Source: Eriocheir sinensis (taxonomy: Eukaryota; Arthropoda; Malacostraca; Decapoda; Varunidae). From it: a stretch of DNA of 64,000 nucleotides. Of the stretch, positions 21,690 through 30,790 are shown piece after piece (position 1 is the first letter of the stretch; each line of letters begins with the position of its first letter). The stretch lies in the NCBI RefSeq assembly GCF_024679095.1, contig NC_066549.1:5761420-5825419 (forward strand). Reading direction: 5' to 3'. The notes under the pieces are model-generated. The model was not told where the DNA came from and searched no databases. It saw only the letters and a program-made list of their open reading frames with translations. The translations under genes were made by a program, and so were the position numbers.

Positions 21690-22010
21690 AATGGCTGATG
21701 GTCACGCCTCAGAGAAGGGTCTTGTTCAGCGTGATCCCGTAACTGTACATGGAGGGAAATGTTTGAGGGGGCTGATGTATTGAAGAGACAGAGATGGTTG
21801 ATCGTCACGCCTCAAAAAAGGGATTTGTTTGGTTCGATTGATGCCGTTCTGTTCCCGTAACTTTACATGGAGGTCAGAGTTTGAGGAGTATAATGTTTTA
21901 CAGAGATGTTTGATCGTCACACCTCAAAAAAGGGATTTGTTTTGCTCGACTGATGCCGTTCTGTTCCCGTAACTTTACATGGAGGTCAGAGTTTGAGGGG
22001 TCTGATGTGG
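21690..22010. repeat. About 108-bp tandem repeat, 3 units
   Basis: GTCAC(G/A)CCTCA at 21701, 21804 and 21916, each followed by AAGGG..TTGTT, GTAACT.TACATGGAGG and TTTGAGG. Units 2 and 3 are the most alike. Confidence 0.9.
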
Positions 22011-22207
22011 CCTCTGGTGAATATGAGATGTGACGCAGGAGAACCATGTGACGTGTGGGGAGGCTTCAGGCTGCCCAACGAGAGTTACGCGGATTACTGC
22101 AAGCCTTTTCCTCTTTACTAAACAGAACAGGCATATACTCTGAGTCAAATAAGTGAAGAAGAACAATAAAACAACAACAACAAAACGCTATAACACTATA
22201 ACCCTTA

Positions 22208-22246
22208 ACGCGAGTGGCTGTATATATAGGGAGTGTTGGGAGTAAT
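22208..22246. repeat. Third copy of the telomere-flanking 35-bp motif
   Basis: TTAACGCGAGTGGCTGTATA then TATAGGGAGTGTTGGGAGTA, matching the motif at 20520 and 20618 but with no TTAGG units behind it. Confidence 0.8.
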
Positions 22247-22274
22247 GGCAGCTCGATACATTTTAGAATACAGA

Positions 22275-22495
22275 CCCTTAACAAGAGCATTTTATATTTA
22301 TGTACATTCTTGAGAGTTGAGTTTTCCCATGCAAGGGTGTGGCGGTTTGCTGAGTTTCTGTCCTTCAAACTCAAATAAGTAAACAATAACAAAAACACCA
22401 ACGAAAACAAAAGCATCCCATATTTATGTTTATCTTTAGGAGGTGAGAGTTTTCCCATGTAAGTGTGTGACGTCCTGCTGAGCGCTTGTCCTTCA
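22275..22495. repeat. 128-bp tandem duplication
   Basis: GAGTTTTCCCATG at 22319 and 22447; shared boxes GTGTG.CG, TGCTGAG and TGTCCTTCA. A partial unit (CTCAAATAAGT) may also occur near 22145. Confidence 0.7.
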
Positions 22496-22686
22496 CGCTG
22501 AGAACCAGACCAGATCCTTCACTCCCACGCTCGGTTTTGCTGTGTACAGTGTGTTGGTCTGCTCTCTCTCGGTCCAGATGGCAGGTGCAGGGATCAGCAG
22601 ACTCTCTTACACAGCAGCGTTAGCTTTATATCGTCCAGTCCCTATACTGTCATGGATTTAGATGTAGCTTCATTGATTCAGTAATT
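22496..22686. other. Non-repetitive spacer
   Basis: Mixed sequence; no gene recognised. Confidence 0.35.
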
Positions 22687-22799
22687 GACTGCTCTTTCGG
22701 CCACCACTTCGGATTCTTTACAGGAGCAACGAGTAGCGGGCTTTTTTTTATTGTTTCCTTTTTTTGTGCCCCTGTGCTGTGTCCTTTGCCGTAAAAAAA
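22687..22799 (+). repeat. R2 dispersed repeat, copy 3
   Basis: Starts ACTGCTCTTTCGGCCACC, then AGGAGCAACGAGTAGCGGGC, T-runs, GTGCCCCTGTGCTGTGTCC and an A-run. Confidence 0.88.
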
Positions 22800-22871
22800 T
22801 ACATTACATACCATACATGATTGGCTACCGATCAGTGCCTTACAGCCGTGGTAGTTACCGTCCCCCCATAC

Positions 22872-23074
22872 CAGCGTTTCCATATTACCGTACTCAAAAC
22901 ATCGCATTTCTCAATTCCAAGGGCGAAAACTCTCGTACTCACACAGATAACAAGATTACAGTTGAAGTTATCGTTAAATACGTTACTCATTGGTGTTTGT
23001 TTGCTATAGCTGTGAGCGGGAAACCAGAAAATACGACAGGGTGAGTGGCTGAGTACGATAATTTGATAACACTG
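22872..23074. mobile_element. hAT-like MITE, copy 2 (203 bp)
   Basis: Same family as 11580-11779. The left end CAGCGTTTCCATATTACCG and the right end GATAATTTGATAACACTG are inverted repeats; the right end matches the complement of copy 1's left end at 23 of 25 bases. Possible 8-bp target duplication CCCCATAC / CCCCCCAC (six of eight). Internal ACACAGATAACAAG is kept, but the partner arm has decayed (ACGTTACTCATTGG). No open frame. Confidence 0.85.
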
Positions 23075-23796
23075 CCCCCCACACAAGCCCACATACCCAG
23101 TTAGCAGCCTCTCTTTGCCACCCTTTGCTGTAGTCCATTTCATGTCCGTGGCCCAGAAAATGGATGGTTTGCACACATCACTGAATATTGTTGCTTGTTT
23201 TCGTTAGCTAGCACATATATCACGGCAGCCACTGTAAATAAAATCCCCCCGTGTCACTACCCGACCGACTCCATCAACAAGGCACTATGGGCAGCATAAA
23301 AAAAGGTTGAAAAAAGAAGAAAAAAAAACAGGAAAATATCATATGAAATTTTTTGTGCTAAACGCTCCTCCTAGAAAGCCAGAAAGTAAAATGAAATTCG
23401 TGTTAGTGTTGCAGCCCAGTGCTTGCATTTTCTGTTCCTCATTTGCATGTAAAATCAGTTTAATTATTCTATTTTTTTAAGCGCGCTAGACTCCTGTCCC
23501 CTTGACCAACTAGAGAAAACTGCAAGAGAACAGACAAGGCTCAACTTCACCACTATTTTCCACACCACAAAAGTAATTTCCCCTCGCGAGCGCCTGGCGG
23601 GTCATGTGTCTCGGCGGTGTTTTCCCCGTCCTCGGCTCCACTCAGGCAACGCGGTATTTGTGTCGGGCTCAGGACAGGCTCGCTCGCTAAGTGGCCGGTG
23701 AAGACTGGGCGGTATTTCTGGTCCCCTCGGCACTTGTCTGTTTGCCTTGTGGATGATTATTGTTATATTCTCCCAGCGGTCGTGTTTCTGCCTGAG

Positions 23797-23800
<4 letters not shown>
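23075..23800. other. Non-repetitive DNA, about 720 bp
   Basis: Balanced composition, one of the longer stretches without a repeat. No convincing exon was found; an open plus frame runs from 23617 into the GT tract without a known motif. Confidence 0.35.

Positions 23801-23847
<47 letters not shown>
23801..23847. repeat. (GT)n microsatellite
   Basis: Uninterrupted GT repeat. Confidence 0.95.
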
Positions 23848-23849
<2 letters not shown>

Positions 23850-23914
23850 AAAGAGAAAGGTGTTTGAGAAAAGATAAAACAGGTGTGTAGCTTCAGGTGT
23901 GTTATCTCGTTAGT

Positions 23915-24045
23915 GTTTAGAGATACTCATGTCAACGATTCGGAGCATGGAGGAACAAAGACCAATTAGGAGTGTAGCTTAAAGATACACATGTAAACAA
24001 TTCGGAGCATGGAGGAACAAAGACCAATTAGGAGTGTAGTTTAAA
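23915..24045. repeat. About 64-bp tandem duplication
   Basis: ATTCGGAGCATGGAGGAACA followed by AAGACCAATTAGGAGTGTAG occurs at about 23937 and 24000. Confidence 0.9.
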
Positions 24046-24369
24046 GTGTTAGTGAGTCATGTGGGTATCTCCTCGGGTGTGGTAATTAGCGTTCAAGGAC
24101 AGGTATATGTGTATCCGGGTAAGTGTTTGTCCTATAGGAGTGTTGCTACAAGGGTTGGTGAATCAGGTGTGTCTTTTCAGGTGTGGTATTTGTGTTTCAG
24201 GAGTGTTCGTCCAAAAGGATTGTAGCTATAGGTGTAAAAGCTAGTGATCGAAGGCAGGCCCGATAAAATGTATATATATGTGTGTGTGTGTGTGAAGGGA
24301 AACCATTGATAAAAAAAAGGATATATATACTGTTTCGGAAAAGATGCAATGGATGACGAGTCAGGGATG
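24046..24369. other. Spacer with scattered CAGGTGTG motifs and TATATG repeats
   Basis: Decayed short repeats (GGTGTG, TATATATGTGTGTG near 24270). No gene. Confidence 0.4.
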
Positions 24370-24910
24370 GTGGTGCGAATGGTAGATGTTTAAACAATGT
24401 AGTAGGAATACTTTAGGAACAGGAATCTGGCATCTGGTACAGGTAGACAGGACAGGTGTGCATGGTATGTGTTCAAAGAGTAACTAAGAGTAGTCTAGAA
24501 ACATAAATCTGAAATAAAGTTTAAGTGAATGGTAGATGTTTAAACAGTATAGGAGGAACACTCTAGGAACAGGAATCTGGCATCGGGTATAAGTAGACGG
24601 GACAGGTGTGCATGGTAGGTGTTCAGACAGTAAGTAGTAGAAGTCTAGAAACAGAAATCTGAAATAAAGTTGAAGTATGTAGTAGGTTTGATAGGTATTT
24701 AAATAATAGTAGTAGGATTAGTGTAGGAACTGGAATCTGGCATCGGGTATAAGTAGACAGGACAGGTGTGCATGGTAGGTGTTCAAACAGTAAGTAGTAG
24801 AAGTCTAGAAACAGAAATCTGAAATAAAGTTTAAGTATGTAGTAGGTTTGATAGGTATTTAAATAGTAGTAGTAGGATTAGTCTAGGAACAGGAATCTGG
24901 AGTCAGGTAG
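24370..24910. repeat. 150-160-bp tandem repeat, 3.5 units
   Basis: AATCTGGCATC or AATCTGG at 24424, 24574, 24734 and 24894 (spacing 150, 160, 160). Shared boxes GACAGGTGTGCATGGTA, GTCTAGAAACA.AAATCTGAA and AATAAAGTT. The 10-bp length step comes from an added GTAGTAGGTT block in units 3 and 4. Confidence 0.93.
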
Positions 24911-25014
24911 AAAGCATGTTGCAAGTGAAGGAAGTAAGGATGAGGAAGTGCATGGGAATAGGAACATACGTAAGGGTGGGAAGGGAGGGAGAGGGATGAC
25001 TACGTGGGTTTGGT

Positions 25015-25430
25015 TTTCCGCTGTTCCGCTGTTCTTCCTTGCCTGTCATAGGGGAAGGAATGGGATGGCTATATGGTGTTAAGATATTCCGCTGTTTTTC
25101 CTTACCTGTTATGAGGAAAGAGAAGGTATGACTTTGTGGGGTTAAATATTCCGCTGTTTTTCCTTACCTGTTATGAGGGAAGAGAAGGTATGACTTTGTG
25201 GGGTTAAATATTCCGCTGTTTTTCCTTACCTGTTATGAGGGAAGAGAAGGTATGACTTTGTGGGGTTAAATATTCCGCTGTTTTTCCTTACCTGTCATGG
25301 GGGAAGAGAAGGTATGACTTTGTGGGGTTAAATATTACGCTGTTTTTCCTTACCTGTCTGTTTTTCCTTACCTGTCATGGGGGAAGGGAAGGGGTTACTG
25401 TGTGTCTTAATTTTCCGCTGTTTTTCCTTC
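25015..25430. repeat. 62-bp minisatellite, about 6 units
   Basis: TATTCCGCTGTTTTTCC at spacing exactly 62 bp (CCGCTG at 25089, 25151, 25213, 25275 and the variant ACGCTG at 25336), with GAAGAGAAGGTATGACTTTG in each unit. The central units are almost identical. Confidence 0.95.
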
Positions 25431-25439
25431 TGTTTTTTC

Positions 25440-25960
25440 CTTTACCTTTTATGATTAGTTTTATGCTCCCGTCTTCTCTTTCTCTCTCCCTGTGTTTTCC
25501 TCCGTCAATTATCCCCTCCCCTTCCTTTCCCCACTCTCCTTCTCTCTCTCCCTCTCTCCCTGTGTTTTCCTTCGTCAATTATCCCCTCCCGTTCCGTCCT
25601 CCCGCCCTTCTCTCCCTCTCGCTGTGTTTTCCTCCTACAATTATCCCCTCCCATTCCTTTTCCCCACTCTCCTTCTCTCCCTCTCCCTGTGTTTTCCTCA
25701 TTCAATTATCCCCTCCCATTCCTTTCCCCCACTCTCCTCCTCCTCCTTGTGTTTTCCTTCGTCAATTATTCCCTCTTATTCCTTTCCCTCACTCTCCCTC
25801 TCCCTCCCGCTGTGTTTTCCCTGGTCACTTTCTCTCGTTCCTTTCCCCCCTCTCTCTCTCTCCCTCCCGCTGTGTATTCCTCGGTCACTGGTTTCCTCCC
25901 GTTTCCTTCCCCCGCTCTCCCTTTCATTATGTTTTCCTCGTCCACTTATTACCCTTCCAG
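25440..25960. repeat. 58-70-bp pyrimidine minisatellite, 8 units
   Basis: TGTGTTTTCCTC or its variants at 25491, 25561, 25623, 25689, 25749, 25811, 25871 and 25929; each unit also has a GTCAATTATCCCCTCCC-like box. It follows directly on the 62-bp array and has a similar period. Confidence 0.9.
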
Positions 25961-26077
25961 CCATCCCTGCCGTGCACCGCCCTTCTCAAAACTCCGCGTG
26001 TTTTGATGGCTTCCCTAATAAGCAGGCAATTTGACTTTCGCAATGACCGTAATTATAGGGTTCTTTTCTTACCTGTT

Positions 26078-26294
<217 letters not shown>

Positions 26295-26561
26295 CGCACA
26301 GAGACACATAGAGAGGGAGAGACAGAGAGACAAAGACAGATAGACAAAGACAGACAGACAGACAGAGACAGACATACAAATACGTAGATAAATAGACACA
26401 CAGACAGAGACCCACAGAAAGAAATAGACAGACAAACATTCAGATAGACAGACATATATACAATGGATCATAAAAGAAAGAATCGTGTATGTATTTATTT
26501 TTACACTTGTGGTGACGTACAAGAACGGGCGTATACAAGAACAACGCATCCAATACCCCAT

Positions 26562-26620
26562 TCACGCCAGCAGATAGTTCAGGTCCGCCGCGTCGTTAAA
26601 TAAAAGTGTATCGTCCAGCG
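26562..26620 (-). CDS. Possible terminal exon with poly(A) signal
   Basis: Minus strand: a pyrimidine tract (CTGCCCTTCTCGTCCCTTCT), then an AG, then an open frame ending ALDDTLLFNDAADLNYLLA and TGA. AATAAA lies at 26494-26499, about 65 bases after the stop. This is the arrangement of a last exon, but no family is recognised, the acceptor is not certain and no upstream exon was found. It may also be a fragment of an unrecognised mobile element. Confidence 0.2.
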
Positions 26621-26719
26621 CTAACGTCCAGCAGTCACGCCGGCGAGAGGAGAAGGGACGAGAAGGGCAGCTGACCGACCCCGCTGTGCTGTGTTGTGTA
26701 TCGTGAGAGCTCCATCGTG

Positions 26720-27690
26720 TTGGGTACATCATTCTGCCCTCTGAAAACGGCATCTCGGAAAGTGTAATGGCTATCTCGATGGGTGTGAGATGGGTGTTTG
26801 ATGGGTCGTGAGCAATGCGTTGTGTTTTCGTCGTCTGTAATATTGATATCTTTCCGCCCTCCGAACACGCCATCTCGGAAACGGTAATATCCAGATCGGA
26901 AGGCGCCACGATGATTCAGACCCTCTAGTTTGAAGGGAAAGGAAGGAGGGTGGGAGCTCAAGGAAACGTATGCGTGTGTTTGAAGTATATTGCATTGAGT
27001 TTTCGTAGTTTTTCGTTTGGGGTCAGGGGCTTCGTGGTGCAGTGATTAGCACACTCGGTTCACAACTGAGAGAGCCCGGGTTCGATTCCCGGGCGGAGTG
27101 GAAAAATTTGGGCGGCTCTCCTGATACCCTACGCCCCTGTCCACCCAGCAGTGAATGGGTACCAGGTATTAATCGGGGGTTGTGTCCCGTCTCCTAGGAT
27201 CTGTTCCCTTCTCCTATAATTCCTTCCCCTTCTGTCTCTCTCTCCGGCATATGACCACAGATGTTGCGCCGACTAAACGAAACTTTCCAACTTTCTTTCT
27301 TCGTTTGGGGTTGATATCGTTCTGCCCTCTGAACGCACCATCTCGGAAACGGTAATGTTCAGTTTGATGGGTGTGGAAGGGACGCCGTAAAGTCTGGAAA
27401 ATGTGAGCGTGTGTATAAAGTTTATCTGGATGGTTTTCGTGCTTCGCGGTTCATATAATTTCTTGGCCCTCTGAACTCAGCATCTCAAAAATAGTTACAT
27501 CCAGTTTGATATTTGTATATGTAAGGAGGTTTTAAGTTAAGGCCAACAGTCATGTGGGAGGAATATACTGTATACATCTCCGGTATATTGTTTTTTTACG
27601 AGTGTGTAATTTTTCTGCCCAAGGGACTCAATATATAAAAAAAACGTTGATGTCCAGTTAGCCGGATGTGGAAAGACGATGCAAAAAACG
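26720..27690. repeat. Degenerate tandem repeat with CATCTCGGAAA boxes, split by a SINE
   Basis: TCTGCCCTCTGAA followed by CATCTCGGAAA and GTAAT...CAG occurs at 26732, 26852 (variant), 27321 and 27458 (variant), with a weak trace near 27615. Spacing is about 120-190 bp once the SINE at 27024-27299 is removed. The units are strongly diverged. Confidence 0.65.
27024..27299 (+). mobile_element. tRNA-Val-derived SINE, complete, with target duplication
   Basis: The head is tRNA-like: D-arm GTGC/GCAC at 27037-27052, anticodon stem CTCGG/CTGAG with loop TTCACAA (anticodon CAC, 27061-27063) and box B GGTTCGATTCC at 27079-27089, which with the A box would form an internal RNA polymerase III promoter. 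The acceptor stem is poorly paired at its tip, so it is not a working tRNA gene. The body holds CCTGTCCACCCAGCAGTGAA and CTCCTAGGATCTG; the tail ends CCAACTTTCTTTC. The 12-base direct repeat TTCGTTTGGGGT lies at 27012-27023 and 27300-27311. Its 3' part recurs at 40951-41028. Confidence 0.92.
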
Positions 27691-27718
27691 TTTAGGTCGA
27701 TGTCCGTGTATGATGTTG

Positions 27719-27830
27719 TTTTTTGCGGCAAGGGAGGCAACTCATGACCCCCCCAAAAAAAGAAGAAAAAAAAAGTTCGCTGGGTGATGCTTCAATAAAA
27801 GAAATAAAAGACAGGTCAATTTTGGATGGA
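27719..27830 (-). repeat. Possible decayed R2 copy
   Basis: TTTTTTGCGGCAAGGGAGGCAAC, then an A-run, AAGTTCGCTGGGTGATGC and ATAAAAGAAATAAAAGACAGG follow the order of a minus-strand R2 but with many changes. Confidence 0.4.
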
Positions 27831-28027
27831 TGTGTATTTTGGGTCCTACTCGTATCTATCCTCTCGTTCTGGCTTACCTTCGTCAGTCCTCTCACTCATC
27901 TCCACATATAAAAAAAATATACAAAAAAACCTACTGCGTCCAATTTACCGGAGAGACGTTGAATGTTTGATGACCCAACCAGCGTTTATATATGTGAGGG
28001 GAGGCTGTGGGGAATGAGTTAATGGAG

Positions 28028-28091
28028 GTGGTGGTGGTGGTGGTAGTGGGTGGTGGTGGTAGTGGTGGTGGTGGTGGTGGTGGTGGTGGTG
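28028..28091. repeat. (GGT)n microsatellite
   Basis: GGT repeat with AGT interruptions. Confidence 0.93.
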
Positions 28092-28137
28092 AGATAGCTT
28101 ATTTCAGAAAGTCGTGGTGTTTTTTATCGTCACAGTT

Positions 28138-28400
28138 GTATCTTTCTTTCTCTTTCTCTCCTCTCTTTCCTCTTTCTCTCTCTACTGTCTCTCTCCTCTG
28201 TCTCACCTCTTTATCCTCTTTCTCTCCTTTTTCTTCTGTCTCTCCTCTTTCTCTCCTCCTTCTCTCTCCCCTTTCTCTCTCCTCTGTCTCTTTCCTCTTT
28301 ATCTCTCCTATTTCTCTCTTCTCTTTTTCTTTCCCCTTTCTCTCTCCTCTTTTTCTCTTTCCTCTTTCTCTCTCCTCTGTCTCTTTCTTCTCCTCTCATC
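28138..28400. repeat. CT-rich repeat (TCTCTCCTCTTTC units)
   Basis: Short pyrimidine units of about 12-25 bp, such as CTCTCTCCTCTGTCTCTTTC, repeated many times. No gene. Confidence 0.85.
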
Positions 28401-28429
28401 GTCTCCCAGTTTGCGTATGTGTGTTTATG

Positions 28430-28600
28430 ATCGGTATCCACAGACGCCTCCACCTCTCGCATCATCAACTACTTCCAATGGCCAAAAGGAGGCTCATTCA
28501 GGTTCTAATGAGTGTTCTTTTAAGTTCATGGTGCAGAAAAAGGGTCAAACGACCACTAGGATCATAAAACTACCCATGAAAATACCCAGAAATCCCACGA
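28430..28600 (+). repeat. R1 dispersed repeat, left part
   Basis: GATCGGTATCC, CTCTCGCATCATCAAC, GGTTCTAATGAGTG, TTCATGGTGCAGAAAAAGGG and AAACTACCC, ending at CCCACGAAG. It continues at 28858 after an inserted block. Confidence 0.82.
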
Positions 28601-28857
28601 AGAGAAGGGAAGAGAGGAGAAGAGAAGAGAAGAGAAGAGAAAAGAGAAGAGAAGAGAAGAGAAGAGAAGAGAAGAGAAGAGAGAAAGGAAAGGCGAGAGA
28701 AACAGACTGAGAGAGAATGCATTGTCAAGAAGAGAAAAAAAATAAGGAAAAAGAGAAGGAAAAATAGCGAAAGTTTATGACGGGTGGAAAGGGAAAGTAT
28801 GTAAGAGAGAATGAATTGTAGCGAAGAAAGGAAAAAAAGGAAAGAAAGGAAAAGGGG
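28601..28857 (+). repeat. (GAGAA)n tract plus R5 repeat, copy 1, inserted in R1
   Basis: 28604-28682 is a GAGAA/GAAGA pentanucleotide repeat. 28681-28857 matches 39208-39390: GAAAGGAAAGGCGAGAG, ACAGACTGAG, GAGAATGCATTGTCAA, GACGGG.GGAAAGGGAAAGTA and GAATTGTAGCGAAG. It separates the two halves of an R1 copy. Confidence 0.85.
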
Positions 28858-28905
28858 TAAATATGTGTGTTCTTGGGGGACGAAATGGTTACAGATATGA
28901 CCCTT
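28858..28905 (+). repeat. R1 dispersed repeat, right part
   Basis: GTAAATATGTGTGTTCTTGG, GGGACGAAATG and ATGACCCTT match the end of the intact R1 copy at 58212-58262. Confidence 0.75.
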
Positions 28906-29390
28906 AGTAAAGCCCTTTGCTGTGACAGGGGCGACTCGGTTCAGGGGAGAGCGTCGTAGGGGAAGAAAGTCACCCCTAAACACGACTGTATCTTTCTCTC
29001 TCTTCGCCTTTTCACCCTCCCGTTAAGTTAGGGTGTGAGTTTGAAGCCCCTTGCGGTGACAGGGATGACTCGGTTCAGGGGAGAGCGTCGTAGGGGAAGA
29101 AAGTCACCCTAAACACGACTGTATCTTTCTCTCTCTTGTCTCACTCTCTTCGCCTCTGCGTGTGTATTTAAACCTTATGCTGATGGCGGCGACTCGGTTC
29201 AAAGGAGAGCGTCGTGGGGGAGGGAGTCACCCCAACACGACCTTATCTTTCTCTCTCCTCTTGCCCTCTCTTCACCTCCTCGGTTCCCCTTTCGCTAGCG
29301 TGTTTAAAGCCCCTTGCGGTAACGATGTGGCTTGGAAGAGAGTCATAGGGGAGGAAGTCACCCAATAACACTACCGCGATCGCTTCCTTC
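28906..29390. repeat. About 130-bp tandem repeat, 4 units
   Basis: GACTCGGTTCA..GGAGAGCGTCGT at 28933, 29067 and 29191 plus a variant near 29321; each unit also has GAAGTCACCC and ACACGAC..TATCTTTCTC. Spacing 134, 124 and 130. Confidence 0.92.
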
Positions 29391-29476
29391 CCCTCATTAG
29401 CTGGCTCGGTCGGAGGGAAGGAAGTGTTGAAGTTAGCAGAGACAGTTTTCACGTTCCGCTGGCCTGTTTTAACGAG

Positions 29477-29530
29477 TGTGTGTGTGTGGGGGGGGGGGGG
29501 GGGGGGGGGCGTGAGGGGGGTGGGTGGTGG
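29477..29530. repeat. GT and G-run, about 22 consecutive G
   Basis: GTGTGTGTGT followed by a single run of G (29487-29508) and GGGGGGTGGGTGG. A G-quadruplex could form, and sequencing length errors are likely here. Confidence 0.85.
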
Positions 29531-29577
29531 TGTTTGGTGGTTAGCGGTTCCTTAATCGTTGTGGCTAATCGTTTTAT

Positions 29578-29716
29578 TTGATGTTACTGGTATTGTTCTT
29601 GCATTTGTTTTTTTGTTGTTGTTATTGTTATTATTTTTTATTATCATTACTGTTATTATTTATTATGTGGTGTTGTTGTCGTAGTGGTGGTGGTGGTGGT
29701 GGTAATGGTTGTAGTA

Positions 29717-29773
<57 letters not shown>

Positions 29774-29822
29774 TCATTATCTTTTCTTATTCATTATTTT
29801 TACTCTTCTTCACGCATTATTA

Positions 29823-29886
<64 letters not shown>

Positions 29887-29985
29887 CATTATTATCATTA
29901 TTACTATTATTATTATTATTATTACTATTATTATTATTATTATTATTACTATTATTACTATTATTATTATTATTTCTCTCTTTTT
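29578..29985. repeat. (GGT)n, (TAG)n and (TTA)n microsatellites
   Basis: GGT at 29685-29704, TAG at 29711-29773, TTA with TCA/CTA interruptions at 29817-29975. Poly Ser, Val, Ile and Tyr frames are artefacts. Confidence 0.95.
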
Positions 29986-30136
29986 CTTTATCTTCTCGTT
30001 CTGTTTGTTCGTTTATTTATCTTTTTTGTCATTCATCTTTTTATCATTCATTTTCTTCTTCTTTTTCTTATTCTTATTGTTATTAAAGGTGAGAGTGGTC
30101 CTGGTAGTGGTGTTGATGTTTTTTTATTTTTTTTAT

Positions 30137-30214
30137 TTTTTAACAGCAAAGGAGACAGCACAAGGACAAAAAAAAAAGGAAACAATAAAAAAAAAGTCCG
30201 CTACTCGATGCTCA
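30137..30214 (-). repeat. R2 dispersed repeat, copy 4
   Basis: TTAACAGCAAAGGAGACAGC, ACAAGGACA, an A-run, GGAAACAATAA and GTCCGCTACTCGATGCTC, the complement of the R2 core. Confidence 0.87.
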
Positions 30215-30240
30215 TGTTGTCCTTTCTTCGTCGTCCTCAG

Positions 30241-30283
30241 GCCTCGGCGACGCGCGGAGGTGGCAACAGTGACGTGCAGGCTG
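30241..30283 (+). CDS. Possible 43-nt micro-exon
   Basis: Preceded by a strong acceptor tract TTTCTTCGTCGTCCTCAG and followed by G-GTGAGTG, a near-perfect donor. The frame in between is open (for example ASATRGGGNSDVQAG if the first base starts a codon). No partner exons were found on this strand, so it may be chance or untranslated. Confidence 0.2.
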
Positions 30284-30705
30284 GTGAGTGTCCTCGTCTG
30301 GCTTCGTTTTCTTTTAATCTTTACCATGTTTTCCGTTCTCCCTCTTGGTTAGTTTTTGTACCATTGCAACACCATCAAACCCACCTGGCCCTTGCAATAG
30401 CTGTCCTCAATTCCATCTTTTAGTTGTATATTTTATTTTGCTATTCCCTCTTTTTTTTTTTTTCTTTGTCTCCATTCCCTCCTTCCCCTCACTAAAGCTG
30501 TCCCCAATTCCTTTCCCCTTCCTTACTGTTTCGCTTTGTCATTTTCTCTATATATGTTCCTTTCTCATACATTGCTCCCATTTATGCTCAACTCCCTCCT
30601 CCTCCAATCTCTTTCTCCCTTCCCTTATTGTATTGCTGTTTCACTCCTCCCTAATTCATGGATGGGGAGGGAATTTGTCGAGTTACCCATCTTCATAACC
30701 TGCTT

Positions 30706-30790
30706 TGTGGGTTTTTTTACAACAAAGGAGGCAACTCAAGGGCACGAAAAAAGGAAACAAAAGTATAAAAAAAGCCCGCAACTCGCCGTA
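30706..30790 (-). repeat. R2 dispersed repeat, copy 5
   Basis: TTTTTTTACAACAAAGGAGG, CAACTCAAGGGCACG, GGAAACAAAAGTAT and GCCCGCAACTCGCCG. Confidence 0.87.

Noticed and set aside
21506..21808. Overlapping plus and minus ORFs in GC-rich DNA
   Set aside because: Both run into a 108-bp tandem repeat and match no family I know; no splice pair defines an exon.
27028..27100. Functional tRNA-Val(CAC) gene
   Set aside because: The acceptor stem pairs poorly at its tip, SINE body and tail follow directly, and target duplications flank the whole 276-bp unit.
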